A stretch of DNA of 64,000 bases from Phyllostachys edulis (Eukaryota > Streptophyta > Magnoliopsida > Poales > Poaceae): the NCBI GenBank assembly GCA_036346405.1, contig CM070557.1, positions 56,054,016 through 56,118,015 of the forward strand, in the 5' to 3' direction. The notes beneath the pieces are model-generated. The model worked only from the letters and a program-made list of their open reading frames with translations. It was not told the origin of the DNA and did no database searches. This document shows positions 11,229 through 23,023 of the stretch, in pieces. The stretch's first letter is position 1, and the number at the start of each line of letters is the position of its first letter. Both the position numbers and the translations under genes were made by a program.

Positions 11229-11272
11229 GAGAGAGAGAGAGAGAGAGAGAGAAGAAGAAGAAGAAGAAGAAG
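11229..11272. repeat. (GA)n followed by (GAA)n microsatellite
   Basis: About twelve GA units run directly into seven or so GAA units. It lies in the presumed 5' leader of the sulfotransferase gene. GA-rich tracts are common near plant transcription starts. Confidence 0.9.
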
Positions 11273-11461
11273 ATAGTGCGGGAGAAGTTGCATTCTTGCT
11301 GACGAACCAAGTGACGATGGTTTGGTTCTTCTCCATATAATTTATTTTTAAATTGTTCATGCGATTTTGTTGTTAAAGGCTTAGAGCTGTCATTGTTTGA
11401 GGATTCTGTGGATATTCAAAGCCTCTACTTAGCCAATGCTTCTGCAGTGCTGCTGATGCTC

Positions 11462-11485
11462 GCTCTCTCTCTCTCTCTCTCTCTC
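11462..11485. repeat. (CT)n microsatellite
   Basis: About twelve CT units in the presumed 5' leader of the sulfotransferase gene, complementary to the GA tract 230 bp upstream, so the two could pair in a transcript. Confidence 0.9.
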
Positions 11486-11991
11486 CTGCGTGATTCTTCT
11501 TGCGCATCCAAATCTTGATTTTTAGGTTAGTCTTTGCTGGTGAGGTTTTGTGGGGTTCGTAGAGGCTTGTTAAGCCAAATCTCGGCTGGGTTTTTCTCAG
11601 CCAAGCTTCAAGTTAGGCTGCTTTGGATCTTTCTCCTTTTGGTGGAGTTCTTGGCCATTTTGGACTTGAATCCCACCTGGGTTTCTTTCTCCGCCTGCTA
11701 TTTGAGGGTTTCTTTCCTCTCAAGTCTCAACGTGGGGTGTCTTGGATTCCATCGAATTGTTATTACGCGAACTTTGTTAAGCATTGCTTTCAGCAGATTC
11801 TTGCTATTAGCACTACATCAGTAGGAACATCATGCGAACTGTTTTTTATGGGTTGCTAACTGCAGGAGTCTGTAATTTACCAGAATGCACTGTGATTTGA
11901 TATCAATGAGGATTGAACATGTTTGTTTGCTGCGGGCAAGCGGGAGAACCAGAAATCGGCCGACACAGTAGATTCCTACTGCAAGCAGAAA

Positions 11992-14308
11992 ATGGTACAG
12001 CACAGTTGTTCTACTTGTCTGTCTCTTATATTTGCTAGCAACAATATCTGATCATAAATTTCCTATTTGCAGCACCCATATTCACTTAAAAGTTCCAAGG
12101 GAGTGCCGTTTCCGCCACGACCGATTCTTGTCTTCCTCATTGCAATTTTTGGTTTCTATGTATGCTACCGCTCCTTCAATCAAATAACAGTAGAGAACAA
12201 AGGAGAGGAGAATAGTAGAGAAGAACAAACAAAAAATCTATGCAGAAAGCCTTATGTTCCATATGAGGGGCTGCGCTATGTGCACTTTCCAAAACCTAAG
12301 AGTTATAACAGGTAATTTTCCTCTGAGGATAGATAAACTCTCTTGTGGTAATCCCCTATTATGTATGGCTATTTTCTGACTCATGTTGCTTCAATTTTAC
12401 CTTCTTCCATAGGGGGGAATGTTCATGTACTCCTGTTCGATTCTTTGTGATTGTATCTATGCAAAGATCGGGAAGTGGATGGTTTGAGACTTTGCTAAAT
12501 AGCCACCCTAACATCAGCTCAAATGGTGAAATATTCAACAGAATGGATAGAAGAGAAAATATCTCATCTATCTTACAAACACTTGACAAGCTGTATAATT
12601 TGGATTGGCTCACCAGTGCAGCGAAAAATGAGTGCACAGCTGCATTTGGATTAAAGTGGATGCTAAATCAGGTATTTTTATCATCGCATTTTTCTTGGTC
12701 CATGTGAATATTTGGAGGGTTAGTTTTTCTTTTGCAGTCTGGCTGGTTCGCTACTTCTAATTTCAGAAACTGCACACCTTGAAGCTGAGCCTTACCATAG
12801 TTACCGATATTCCGCTCTAACTAGTTCTTATGGATGAAAAATGTGGAGAAGCCTGTTCTTATGATCTATTTTTGCTTGCCATGAGTTTGAATTTTGTTGG
12901 AATACGTCAAAAAATAATAATTTTACGTCAATTTTTTTTTTGTTGGAAGTGTAGCTAGAACTTTGAACAGAACCACAGCATAATATCCCTGCAATTCTCA
13001 AATCTTGGTGCTATGTTCTGGCATGTTCACTAAATAGTAAACTCTTTGTATTTCTAATACCCATGCTGGTCAATGAAGATTATTGATGTTGGCATTTGTA
13101 TTGTTCAATATATATTCTATTAGCATGAGCAAAGTTGTGCTTACAGGTAACAAATGTAAATAATAAGCATGGCACTAACTGCCATCATTGTGTTTTCCAG
13201 GGGTTTATGGACCATCATGATGACATAGTTAGTTATTTCAAGAAGAAGGGTGTCTCCATGATATTTCTCTTCAGGAGAAATACGTTACGCAGGCTTATCT
13301 CTGTGTTGGCCAACGACTATGACAGACACACAAAGCAGTTGAATGGAACCCACAAATCTCATGTTCACTCGAAAGAAGAGGTATCTTCCATGCATAGGCG
13401 ATTCCAATTTACTGCAATAACTTTGTTCTATTCTCTCACGTTTTTCTATCGAGGATAGTAGTACATTCAGCCCAGTTTTTGTAAAATATGGCTATAATCT
13501 ATTTGAAAACGTATGTGCAATATTGGATCAGCAATGGAGGAATGGCTATATTGCATCTGGAAGGAGCCATTGAGCCATATTCTCTTCATATAAAAAAGGG
13601 ACCTTTTTTTTTCTTACTTGGGTTCTGAAGTTCCAAAACTAACTACTTTTATGCCTATAACTTGAGCTTTTGGTGAAACTTCAATCTTGCATTTTTGCAT
13701 TCTAAGAAAAAAAAACTGAAAACTCACCGTCAGTGATATTGGCAAGGAGCAAAAAAAAATGTTAAAACAGTGCACTTCGAAATGTTTGATGCACTTCCTT
13801 TCTTTTTTGAATCACCATCCTTTCCTGCTTTTTGATTTGCAACCTGTAGGTTTTATTGACAAGTGCATTATCTGATCAATATATTTTCTTCTGGGCAGGC
13901 TGAGATACTAGCAAAATTCAAACCAGAGCTAGATGTGTCAACTCTGATTCCAAACATTAGAAATGTTGAGAAGTACATCAGAGATTGCTTGGACCACTTC
14001 AACAGCGCACGGCACATGGTCCTCTATTACGAGGATATAATCAGCAACAGAAAAGTATTGAACATATTTAAATGTCCTAATGAAGAATCAACAAGTTTGC
14101 AGGTTATTTGATATCATCTCTATGCATGCAGGCATTATGCCAGGTGCAAGAATTCCTCGGTGTTCCAGTGAGGAAGCTGGTCAGCAGGCAGGTGAAGATT
14201 CATACAAGTCCGCTTCCGAACCTTGTCAAGAACTGGGAGGATGTGAACAACAAACTGAACGGGACAGAGTATGCGCATTTTCTTGATGGTGCAGATTATG
14301 TAAAGTGA
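11992..14308 (+). CDS. Membrane-anchored sulfotransferase-like protein (P-loop, PAPS-dependent type)
   Basis: Six coding exons, all with GT..AG borders and matching phases: 11992-11994, 12073-12311, 12413-12671, 13201-13380, 13899-14054 and 14132-14308, giving 337 residues. The first exon supplies only the start Met. Residues 18-33 form one hydrophobic segment after a short basic N-terminus, fitting a type II anchor. IVSMQRSGSGWFETLL (about residues 93-108) is the 5'-phosphosulfate loop; MIFLFRRNTLRRLIS (about 187-201) fits the 3'-phosphate-binding region. This matches the plant family often labelled nodulation protein H-like or P-loop sulfotransferase; Arabidopsis members are about 340 residues by memory. 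By family it should transfer sulfate from PAPS in the Golgi; the acceptor is unknown. No disruption seen. The start is inferred; the rest is firm. Confidence 0.85.
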
Positions 14309-14651
14309 TGTATTCTGATGTGAGTGTCAGGATCAATTTGCATATGGGGTTGTAGTTGCCACAGGATTGATTCTTTTGTACAAATGAGTTAAGAAAGAGA
14401 AAGGCATAAAGATGAGAGATCAAGATGGAACTTTTTGGACAAACTGTACAGTTTTAGCGGCTTTTTTAACCATTCTTTCAACGTTTCATTCCTACAGATT
14501 GCACAGAGTGGATTAGTGGCGCGAAATTGCTGAAACTTTGTAATGGTTGTTTTCTGATATTTTTCAGCTACATTCCTTTCTTCTTTTTTAGCGTGCTTTC
14601 GATGAACAAATCAGCAAACTATGAGATCAAAAAGTAATTTGCTATTTGGAT
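14309..14651. other. 3' flank of the sulfotransferase gene
   Basis: AT-rich 3' UTR and intergenic DNA with no gene. It ends in the left TSD copy (ATTTGGAT, 14644-14651) of the hAT element. Confidence 0.6.
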
Positions 14652-15242
14652 CACGGATCAAAGAACCGTTACCGGGCAAAATCCCGCTCAGGGCCCGGTA
14701 ACAGTTCCCGGTTACCGGCCGGTAACCGGAAAAACCGGACAAAATTCGAAAGTCAAAATTTGAATTCAAAAAAATCTCGGCCAGTAACCGGGCGGTAACC
14801 AGAAAAACCGACTGGAAAACCGAAAATGAAAAGAAACTTAGTAATTAGTTAATAACAATGCTAACTAGAGAATGTTTTATAATAATGATTATAGCTTGTA
14901 TAAGTTAAGTCTGATTCAAGAAGGCATATACTAAGAAGCTTTAGAATACAACTTTTCAAGCTTTAATTGAGTAAATCCAAGTTAAATTCCTTTCAACCTC
15001 GGCAATTGTAGAGTGTTTAATGAAGTAGCACATGCTCTGGATAAGAGGGAGGGGGTCACACGCTGTCCAATGCAGCAGGGGGCAGGGAATCCAATGCAGC
15101 AAGACTCTGCACAAAGGGGGTGCTAAATCAAGGCGAATCCACATTCAAACCGATTTCGACCGGGTTTTTTTTTCCCAGCAGCCCACCAGTAAACGGTTAT
15201 CGGCCGGTAACCGCCGATTACCGGCCAGGATTTTGATCCCTG
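14652..15242. mobile_element. Non-autonomous hAT element with 8 bp target-site duplication
   Basis: An exact 8 bp duplication, ATTTGGAT, flanks the element (14644-14651 and 15243-15250). The right end read inward is CAGGGATCAAAATCC and the left end is CACGGATCAAAGAAC, imperfect terminal inverted repeats of the hAT CAGGG type. Subterminal regions on both sides carry CCGGTTACCGGCCGGTAACC-like palindromic motifs, which in hAT elements are typical transposase-binding regions. At 591 bp with no transposase frame it must depend on a partner. It lies between the convergent sulfotransferase and SYF1 genes. Confidence 0.88.
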
Positions 15243-15250
15243 ATTTGGAT

Positions 15251-15667
15251 CACATTCGGAGAATATGTATTCAAGAGAAATGTGTAATCTTTTTCAGTAA
15301 TGCCAATTTCAGACAACTTTGAAGGTTGTACATGCCGCCACCATATGCTCTAGTTTTCAACTCCACTTTTCAGTAGGAAGGCTAAACCACAGGTTACCAT
15401 GCTAGATTACTTTGATCCAAACAGCAGGAAATATACGATCCAAGTTTCAATTTTCATACAATGGAATCAATAACGGTCTGAATTGGAAAAAAAATGCACG
15501 AAACATGCCCCAGGAGTTAGTAGACGAAAAATAGCCACGGATCAACACTGGATCAACTTCCGTAAATTCTTATACAAGAAGCGCAAACGCCAATAAAAAA
15601 AATGTTTACAAGTAACAACTACAACATCATTAAGCTAACATCAGATATCTCATCTTAACAGTGACAA
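15251..15667. other. 3' flank of SYF1
   Basis: AT-rich DNA between the hAT element and the SYF1 stop codon. No gene; it should hold the SYF1 3' UTR on the minus strand. Confidence 0.6.
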
Positions 15668-18600
15668 CTATTGACGCTTCCGCTTAATTCTCTCAAGGGC
15701 GCCCAGCTGCTCGTTCTCTTGGGCACCAGAGCTTTCCTCCCTGTTCTCTGCAGCTCTCTTGCCGAGCTCTCCAAACACTGCAGCAGGAACACTCTTCTCT
15801 GCAATTTGGACATCATCCTCCTCGTCGTCGCTCTCGTCGGGCAGCTCAATGTCCTCATTGTTAGCAGCTTGTTGCCTACTGCTCTCGGTCTGCGCCTCTA
15901 CTCCAGCACTCACAAAGTTCATCATCCTGTTAGCAGGAGTTGTGCTAGTGCTTGGGGCTGCTGGTGCTGCCGTGGATGGTCCAGGAGCTAGTTGCCTTTC
16001 TAAGGCTGCCATCTCGTCCTCAGGGACACCAGCACGCTTCAGAGTGTCAACTGCCTCGTCCAGGTTTAGCCTCTGGTCCCTCTGCATCAAGTACTCTGGG
16101 AGTATGAAATGCGTCTGCACATAGCACAAAAATACAGCATTAGTTTACAATACAAGGAGGTTACTTGACGTCAAACTGCATATAAAGTTGACCCGTGTGA
16201 CATACCTGACTGCGGCTAGCGGCAACTGTACGTTTGATGCGAAGCATCTCCCTGAATGTATCTTCGTTGCCATGTTGGATCTCAAAATCATTCCATTTCT
16301 TCCAAAACTCAGGATGAGAGTTTGGATCAGCATAGTTGGATGCGTGGACATAAATGGCACGAGCACGGTCGATTTCTCCAAGGTTTCTTTCAAGCTCCGC
16401 AAACTTCATGCACATTGTCATAACATCTCTGTCTGGGAGGCCAGATTCGATGGCTTGCTGCAAGGTGGCAACAAACACAATGGAGCAAAGTTAGTATCAA
16501 TTACCAGTAAAACATTTGTGAACATTGAAGGAGCTGCCAGACTAAATCTAGAGGGTAAGAGTGCACATCAAAAAGAATATCTGGATATTTTTAATACACA
16601 AATAGGTCGTTACAGTGAGCATAGAACAATCATTTATTATTAATGCATGCAATTAATTAGTAAAAACAAGGTTAACCAGCTGAGATCTCTATAAAAATTC
16701 ATTCACCAAAAATGTCACCATGTAGCAAAATTGGATCTCAAAACAAGGCCATGATACTACTGGTCTAGCAGAGAAACTATAAACCAACAATGGAAAAACA
16801 GTAGGCAAACAAGGAGAATATGCTTACTTCGTAAATTTGTCTTGTCCTTGGAACACCAAACAGTTCAGCAGCCCGTGCAATGTATATTTCATACATACTC
16901 ATCTTTTCACTGTTAGGAACAGCCCTTACAGCTTCATCGTATACATTCATAGCACGTTTTGCAAGGCCAAAGTCTTCCTCCAATTTAGCATATTGCAAAT
17001 ATATGGCCTTCTTTTCGTGTGGCGGAGCCTGATCCAAAAAACCCAAAAATGTAAGTACTGAGGCAGGATATGGAAAATGATATTTTCAAATCAAAATGTC
17101 ATGCAGGAAAAGAAACAGATAAGAATGAACCTAGGGTGTCGGTGTGTCTAAACAAGCAAGCAAGTGCACAGAATCACATATCAACAAGCAGTGACAAAAT
17201 GTTCCAAAAGGAAACAGAAAAACAACAAGTGCAAATGGTAATAACAAAAAACGCCCATGCAGCGATGCTAAAATCACATTACTGATCAAGAATTATCATG
17301 ACCTGTTCGTAAGATGCAAAGACAAAATTTGTGATTGCCAGTAATATTAGGAGCATAATTTGACAAAAGTGTGGTGGTAACAGCTTAATTTAAAAGCAGT
17401 AAAATTAGACTCGTAACAAAATTCAAGTTGAACATAACCTTCTTTTTTATTTGGCATATTCTTCATTGGTGAATTTGAATAACATACAGCAGAATAAAAA
17501 CTAATAGGCTCAAGCAAGCAAGAGTGCAACTATAGGCAACAAAACAGGGACGTGAGATTTTACCTACCTGTTGGACAGCTTCATTGAACAGCTCTCTTGC
17601 CCGTTCTAACTTGCTTCTCTGATACCTCCTTACAAACTTTGTGAGGTAGGTCACCCAAATATCCTTAACATGGGGATACTTGAATATCTTGACACCTCTT
17701 TCATACACTTTAAATGCATCTTCAAAATACCTGTGCTCCTGCGGAGGAGGAAAAAAGCAAATAACCATCATATTAGTAGATGCATAAAGAAAAGTTTACT
17801 TGAAACTTCAAATGTGTGGACTTTTGGAAAAGATCCTACCTCAAGAAGATATGCATAATTGAGAATTATTTGCGGAGTGGCGATTCGTAAATCCAATATT
17901 CTCTCATAAACAGCACGGGTTGATTCCAAGGTTCCAAGGCTCTCCTCCAAATCCACATAGAAACTCCATAGTTTCAAAGATTTATGTAATTTCATTTGTA
18001 CAGGTTCATTCCCATCAGCAGCAGCTGCACAAAACATATTGTTAGAAAAAATGATTAGTAAAATTCACAATAAATTAACACAACTGAACAAAACAAATTA
18101 TACCTCGCCTCTTAACCTCGACAGAGGGCTCTGCTGTTGCTTGCCTCATCAGCTCAATTGCCTTGTCGAAATTGTTGTGCCTCAGCTCCATCTCTGCCCA
18201 CTCACACCAAATACTGGCTAAGTGGTCAACTGCCTTATAGTTCACTTGTGTAGCCCTTTTAAAGATCTCTTCAGCGCTATCTAAACGATTATGTTTCTCA
18301 TACATCTTTGCAAATGACACCCATAGAGTATGGGGTTTCCCAACTGCCTTCATTGGGTCCACGGTTTTCACAGCCTCGACATATGTCGCTACTTGCCTCG
18401 CAGGATCCTTCTCAAAAAGTTTCACCCTCCTGCACATATTATCACATTGTTAGCCAATTCCATCAAGTTGGATGGCCACCAAAGAAAATTGTAACATGCA
18501 TTACTAGGCTGAGAAGCGAAAACACCTAGACAGTATCACTAACTTGATTTGCACATGGACTATCACTAAAGAAACAGAAACTTGTCCCTGGAAAGAAATG

Positions 18601-20261
18601 TGTAACAAAATAGCTACATTGCAACTACATTGCAACTACGTAAAATGTGTAGCCACTTACAACTGTGTATAGTTGGGATCACGGATTAACTAGAAGTAAT
18701 GTCTGATTTAGTCATTTAACAGTATCCTGAATTTGAAAAGAGATAAAACATAGTTGCAATACCAGTACATCCTGGTTGCAATGCCACTATGCCAGTAAAT
18801 CTGGGTTGCTGGTTTTAGCATGAATTATTCAACAAAAAATTGCTCTACTAACCTACACCATTGAATATGGAGATCCTAGCTCGTCTAGATGTCTCAGAAT
18901 TATCTACCGAAAATGAACAGCATGCATATGAGAGAAGTGAAAAGCACATAATGCAAAAGGTGTAACAACTTAAGTGTCGAGATGAATTGATTAATGATTA
19001 CTTTTGGTAGCTTAATGTATAGGATAACGCAACAAATCAGTAAATTGAGGTTCAATATCAAGTCTCACCTGTGCCACTCCTCCACATTATGTGGATTCTG
19101 TCGCAATAGCACACTGCTGAGGAGCTCTGGTCTGCGATCCAACAGCCGCTCGAACCTTGCCAGCCTCAAATCGGTATCATCCTCATCATTCAACCAGCAC
19201 CCTGCAAGGAATTTCTTCGATAGCTTCTCCATCCCATTCTTCCCGCCCCCTTCCTCATCCCCGTCACTCCCTGCAACCCCCTCCTCCTCAGCCGCCTCCA
19301 GCTTTGCCGCGAGCATACTCTGCTCAAATTGTGTATATGCCTCAAACACCACACTAAACTCCTGCACTGTCATCACTGAAGCAACCCCCTCCTCGAAGAC
19401 GTCCCTTGCCTTCTCATACAGGGTCCTCCTGACATAGTAATCGGCCAGAGAGGTCCACAGCTTGCCAACCTCATCGGTGAACTTGCGTATACCACCCCGC
19501 AGTATGGCGTCCACCTTGAGCCCGGCGACCTCATCTGCGTGCTTGGTGAGGATCTCGCATAGCTCGAGCCAGAGCTGGTGCCTGGTCTTCCCCTTGACGG
19601 AGCGGAATCCATCGTCGTTAAGCACGGACGCCAGGCGGTCGGCGGCCTCCTGCCAGCGGTTGGCGGAGACAAGGAAGTCGATGAAGTCCTCGGCGTGGGA
19701 GGGGTCGAACTGGAGGTAGCGGCGGAAAACGCGGAGCGAGGTCTCGACGGGGCAGGCCGGGAGCGACGCGAGACGCAGGTACAGCGGCCAGATGCGGTCG
19801 TGCTGCGTCACTGGCAGCGCGCGCAGGGCGCGGTCGAACGCGCGGCGCGCGCGCGTGAGCAGGCGCTGGTCGAGGAGCGAGGTGAGGTAGAGGACCCACA
19901 CCCGCGGCATCTTGTGCATGGTGGCGAGCGCGCGCTCGAACGTGTTGTTGAGGGAGGAGTAGGCCTGGTGGGAGATGGGGTTCGGGCGCGCGTGGTCGAG
20001 GCGCTCCCGGAGGTACGCGTGCCAGAGCTTGTAGCTCCCCGGGAGCGCCTTGAGCGCGCGCTCGTAGATGACGGCGCGCTTGGCGAACGGCGCGGCGGCG
20101 CGGGCGACGAGGTAGCGCCACCACCCCTTGAGCTTGAACGGCTCCCGCAGGATCTCCTCCTCGTACGGGAGGTCGTCCTCCGACGGGTACAGCTCCGGCG
20201 AGATCCCAACTGCCGGCGCAGCCGCCGGCGCCACGGCCACCGGACCCGCAGCCGACGGCAT
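15668..20261 (-). CDS. SYF1: Pre-mRNA splicing factor SYF1 (XAB2-like HAT-repeat protein)
   Basis: Seven exons on the minus strand, all with GT..AG borders and consistent phases: 20261-19069, 18429-18104, 18024-17840, 17738-17568, 17028-16828, 16457-16206 and 16114-15668. They give 924 residues, the usual length for plant SYF1. The protein is built of HAT (half-a-TPR) repeats throughout, with recurring W..Y and ERAL/A...P patterns such as KLWHAYLRERLDHARPNP. There is an acidic insert near residues 335-355 and an acidic C-terminal stretch (ELPDESDDEEDD) before a basic tail. By family knowledge SYF1 is a scaffold of the NineTeen complex associated with the spliceosome, acts in the nucleus, and in animals (XAB2) also links to transcription-coupled repair. 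The GC-rich first exon is typical of grass genes. No defect seen. Confidence 0.96.
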
Positions 20262-20620
20262 CGTCGCGGGTGGGGGAGTCGATTCGATTCGCTAGGGTTT
20301 AGGATTTCGGCGCGGTGGATTGCAGTGGAAGAGGAGTCGCGTGGACGGAGGAGACTCAGACTGGAGTGGAGAGGTGAGGTTGGGTGGACCAGGCCGGCGC
20401 GGGCTCCGTGCCTTTTTGTGATTTCGGGCTATTTTTACGGCCGATTGGACGGGCCGAGGAGTTGGATTCGGTGTGGGCTAAGGATTCGTGTTCACCTGAG
20501 CTGCAGCCGCTGCCTAGGAGCCGTTGCCTTGTGCGGATCTGGGCGGAGTACCGAGCCCGCAGGCCAGCGTGGATTTGGGCCGAAGGAGCATAGGCTGTCT
20601 TTTCCTATAGAGATTGTCGT
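20262..20620 (-). promoter_or_regulatory. Presumed SYF1 promoter and 5' UTR
   Basis: GC-rich DNA directly upstream of the SYF1 start, including CGAATCGAATCGACTCCCCC-type leader sequence on the minus strand. No clear TATA box, as is usual for housekeeping genes. Open frames on the plus strand here continue from the antisense of exon 1 and are not credible genes. Confidence 0.45.
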
Positions 20621-20735
20621 GCACGTAAAATAAATATTATATATTAATTTACTCTAATTGATATGTAGTCTCATTTCAAAGAAAAATTATAAAATATAAA
20701 TGTTGGAGAGTGTACTAGAAACTATCTATAGAGAT

Positions 20736-20774
20736 ATTGTCTCTAAAAATGATGTAGTATATTTTAGAGACAAT
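20736..20774. repeat. Perfect 13 bp stem inverted repeat
   Basis: ATTGTCTCTAAAA (20736-20748) and TTTTAGAGACAAT (20762-20774) are exact complements around a 13 bp loop, in AT-rich DNA. It may be the core of a small degraded MITE; further outward pairing is weak. Confidence 0.6.
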
Positions 20775-20810
20775 ATTATTTCTAACTATTGGAGATGCCA
20801 TTAGAGGCAA

Positions 20811-20846
20811 TTAGTGGGTCCCAACTTATTAGTGGGTCCCAACTTA
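20811..20846. repeat. Perfect 18 bp tandem duplication
   Basis: TTAGTGGGTCCCAACTTA occurs twice head to tail with no mismatch. Confidence 0.9.
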
Positions 20847-20963
20847 GAGGCTGGGTGACCTTTAAACACAGTGGATGCCTTTAGTCTACTAATTGTAATT
20901 TTCAAGCGGGCCCAAGAAGTGCTTTTCATGTTGTAGGATAAGTGGGCCCGTGTCCAACGTCTA

Positions 20964-21337
20964 GGCCTGTTTGCTTTGAACCCTGGCAGCTTTTTGCCTT
21001 GCCAGGAGAGGACCTGGCGGTTGCCGGGTGGTTGTTTGCTTCCTTCATGCGTAAGTTGCCAGGCCTAGGCGAGCGCTCAGCCGAGGCGTTCAAAACCTGT
21101 GCCTGAGAGCCATGCGGCTCTGATCCACCGTTCGTAGCTTCAATCCAACGTTCTATCCACCGTTCGTAGCTTCGATCCAACGTTCTATTTTCCATTCACC
21201 AATTTCAGCCACGTTCTTCTAACCAAACAACCCATCTTCAAGTTTGCCTAGCCAGACAAAAATCATCTACTTCTCAGGCTATCTCCGGACACCACTTTTT
21301 CTCAGGCATAGAATGCAGAATACCAACCAAACAAGCC
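20964..21337. mobile_element. PIF/Harbinger-like (Tourist-type) MITE
   Basis: Left end GGCCTGTTTG and right end CAAACAAGCC form 10 bp inverted repeats with one mismatch. Both sides are flanked by CTA (20961-20963 and 21338-21340), a 3 bp duplication. The 374 bp element has no coding capacity. The GGCYTGTTTG terminus is familiar from grass Tourist-like MITEs. A 3 bp duplication is weak evidence by itself, so superfamily placement is tentative. Confidence 0.6.
21124..21187. repeat. 32 bp tandem duplication inside the MITE
   Basis: Two copies (21124-21155, 21156-21187) of a unit beginning TCCACCGTTCGTAGCTTC differ at one base. Confidence 0.85.
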
Positions 21338-21340
21338 CTA

Positions 21341-22255
21341 AAGGCCCGAGCAGAGCCAATGGTACAGGCACCTTGGGCGTACTACCCTAATGATACTGAC
21401 ATGGCCGTGCTGCAATATGTAGCTTGAACTTTTTTGTGCACTTGCAAGCTTATGATGGTTTGGAATCAGAATATATAGCACTAGCGCTGCTATTCTGATT
21501 GTTGATATGTCTTTTATTGCTTCCAAGGAAAAAGTTGCCCATTTGCGCAGATGCTTGTGCTAGTGAAAACAACCCCAGTTTTGCAAGGTGAGCTTTTCTG
21601 AACTCTGACTGATCGCTGGCTCTGGTGATCCGGCTCGAGTGGGCAAGTTTACAATGGGACATACATACATACCTGTTGTTCCAGCCTCCAGTCAGTGTCA
21701 TAGTGATAGTGGTGATAGGTTTCTGCACTATTCAGTCTCTCAAGTCTGACATGTTTGTTGGGTTTGCATCTTTTTGTCTTGCCTTTAATTTGGCCGAAAG
21801 ATCTACCGCCCTTTTAATCTACCTGCAGAGCTTATCCTAAAAGGATGCAGCAGTTTTGGAGCCGTTGTTTAATTAGGTGAAGAGCTAACAGTCTGTGACA
21901 TCGATCCAAGTTGCTTTCATTCCATAGCTTATCCTGAGTAAACCGATTACACTGGTCTCACTGCCTCACAGCCCCATGATCTGATGAACAGTAAAAAGGC
22001 CTATGTGCTATCCTCCCACCACATAAAAACACGCGTAAACTAACAATTAAGTGGACTAATAGGTTGGATGCGATTAAGAAATAATAATCCAAGGAGAACA
22101 ACAGATCGATGACCAACTGAGCATATCAACCTCGAAATCAGTGCAAGCTGCACATCGATCCATCCAGGTCGCTGCCCACCGATCTGCCAATTAGTCAACC
22201 CATTTAAAACGAACGAGGCAGCGATCGCCGAAAGAGAACCATGCTGTCTTTACTG
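21341..22255. other. Intergenic DNA without a supported gene
   Basis: AT-rich DNA with only short open frames and no recognised protein, RNA gene or transposon terminus. Confidence 0.5.
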
Positions 22256-22441
22256 CCAAACTAATCGCGTACTCCAGTACTTGTAAAATTGTTGCTGGGT
22301 AGCTTGTTTTAGCAGTTCTTTCTTTTGGCCTAGTTCTGTATGGTTAGTTGGTTTACCCAACTTTGCTACTCTTTGTGTTCTTGTAAGAACGCTCTATTAG
22401 ATTTATGAAAAGCTGGGCATGCCTGTTTGGAAAAAAAAAAG
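22256..22441 (+). mobile_element. Possible 3' end of a non-LTR retroelement (LINE-like) with poly(A) tail
   Basis: A T- and G-rich stretch (TTGTGTTCTTGTAAGAACGC ... GAAAAGCTGGGCATGCC) ends in a run of ten or more A residues at about 22430-22440. Plant L1-type LINE tails often look like this. No coding part and no target-site duplication found, so this is a weak call. Confidence 0.3.
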
Positions 22442-23018
22442 CTCAGGCCGGTTGACTTCCGAAGGAGGTTGGCAGATTGATGCCGGCGAGTGGCACTGGC
22501 ACGGATGGATCGCAAGAAGTCAAACCAAATCGTATAGAAATGGGCGAGAAAGACTCACAAGGAAAATCCTTGAATATTCGCTGCATGATCTGTGCGCTTC
22601 CTTTGAAGCAAGCAGCTGGCAGCGTGAAGTGTGTATCTTATGATGTTTTGTGCGACTGTCATTATCGTAAGAGAAAGTAATTGCCCTTTGTCATCCACAG
22701 TTTATGCACCACAAAGCTAGAATGACATGATGTGTTTAGTACAAGTATGTAACTTTTAGTTTCTTCAGTTTTGAACTTCTTAAGTCTTAGAAAAATAACA
22801 GGCTAGAAAGTATAAATTTAGAATATCTTTGGCAATTATTCGGATTTAGCTCAAATTTGAAAAATACTAAATTCTAAGGATTTAAATCTAAATCCCCAAT
22901 CTGTTTTCTCTATTTTTCTCTCCCGAAAGAAGTCTAGTTACGGTTCAATTTTGCATTAATCATCCGCTTGAAAAATTATTCGACAACTACATTTATTTTG
23001 TTTCTATAATGGTAATTA
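22442..23018. other. Intergenic DNA left of the large nested element
   Basis: No recognised gene. The last five bases before the nest (CATAT, 23019-23023) are the left target-site duplication. Confidence 0.5.
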
Positions 23019-23023
23019 CATAT

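Noticed and set aside
19618..20209. Other minus-strand frames inside SYF1 exon 1
   Set aside because: Arg/Pro/Ser-rich out-of-frame readings of the same exon.
19578..20633. 351-codon plus-strand open frame opposite SYF1 exon 1
   Set aside because: It is the antisense of a GC-rich conserved exon; Arg/Glu/Val-rich translation is a shadow of SYF1 codons.
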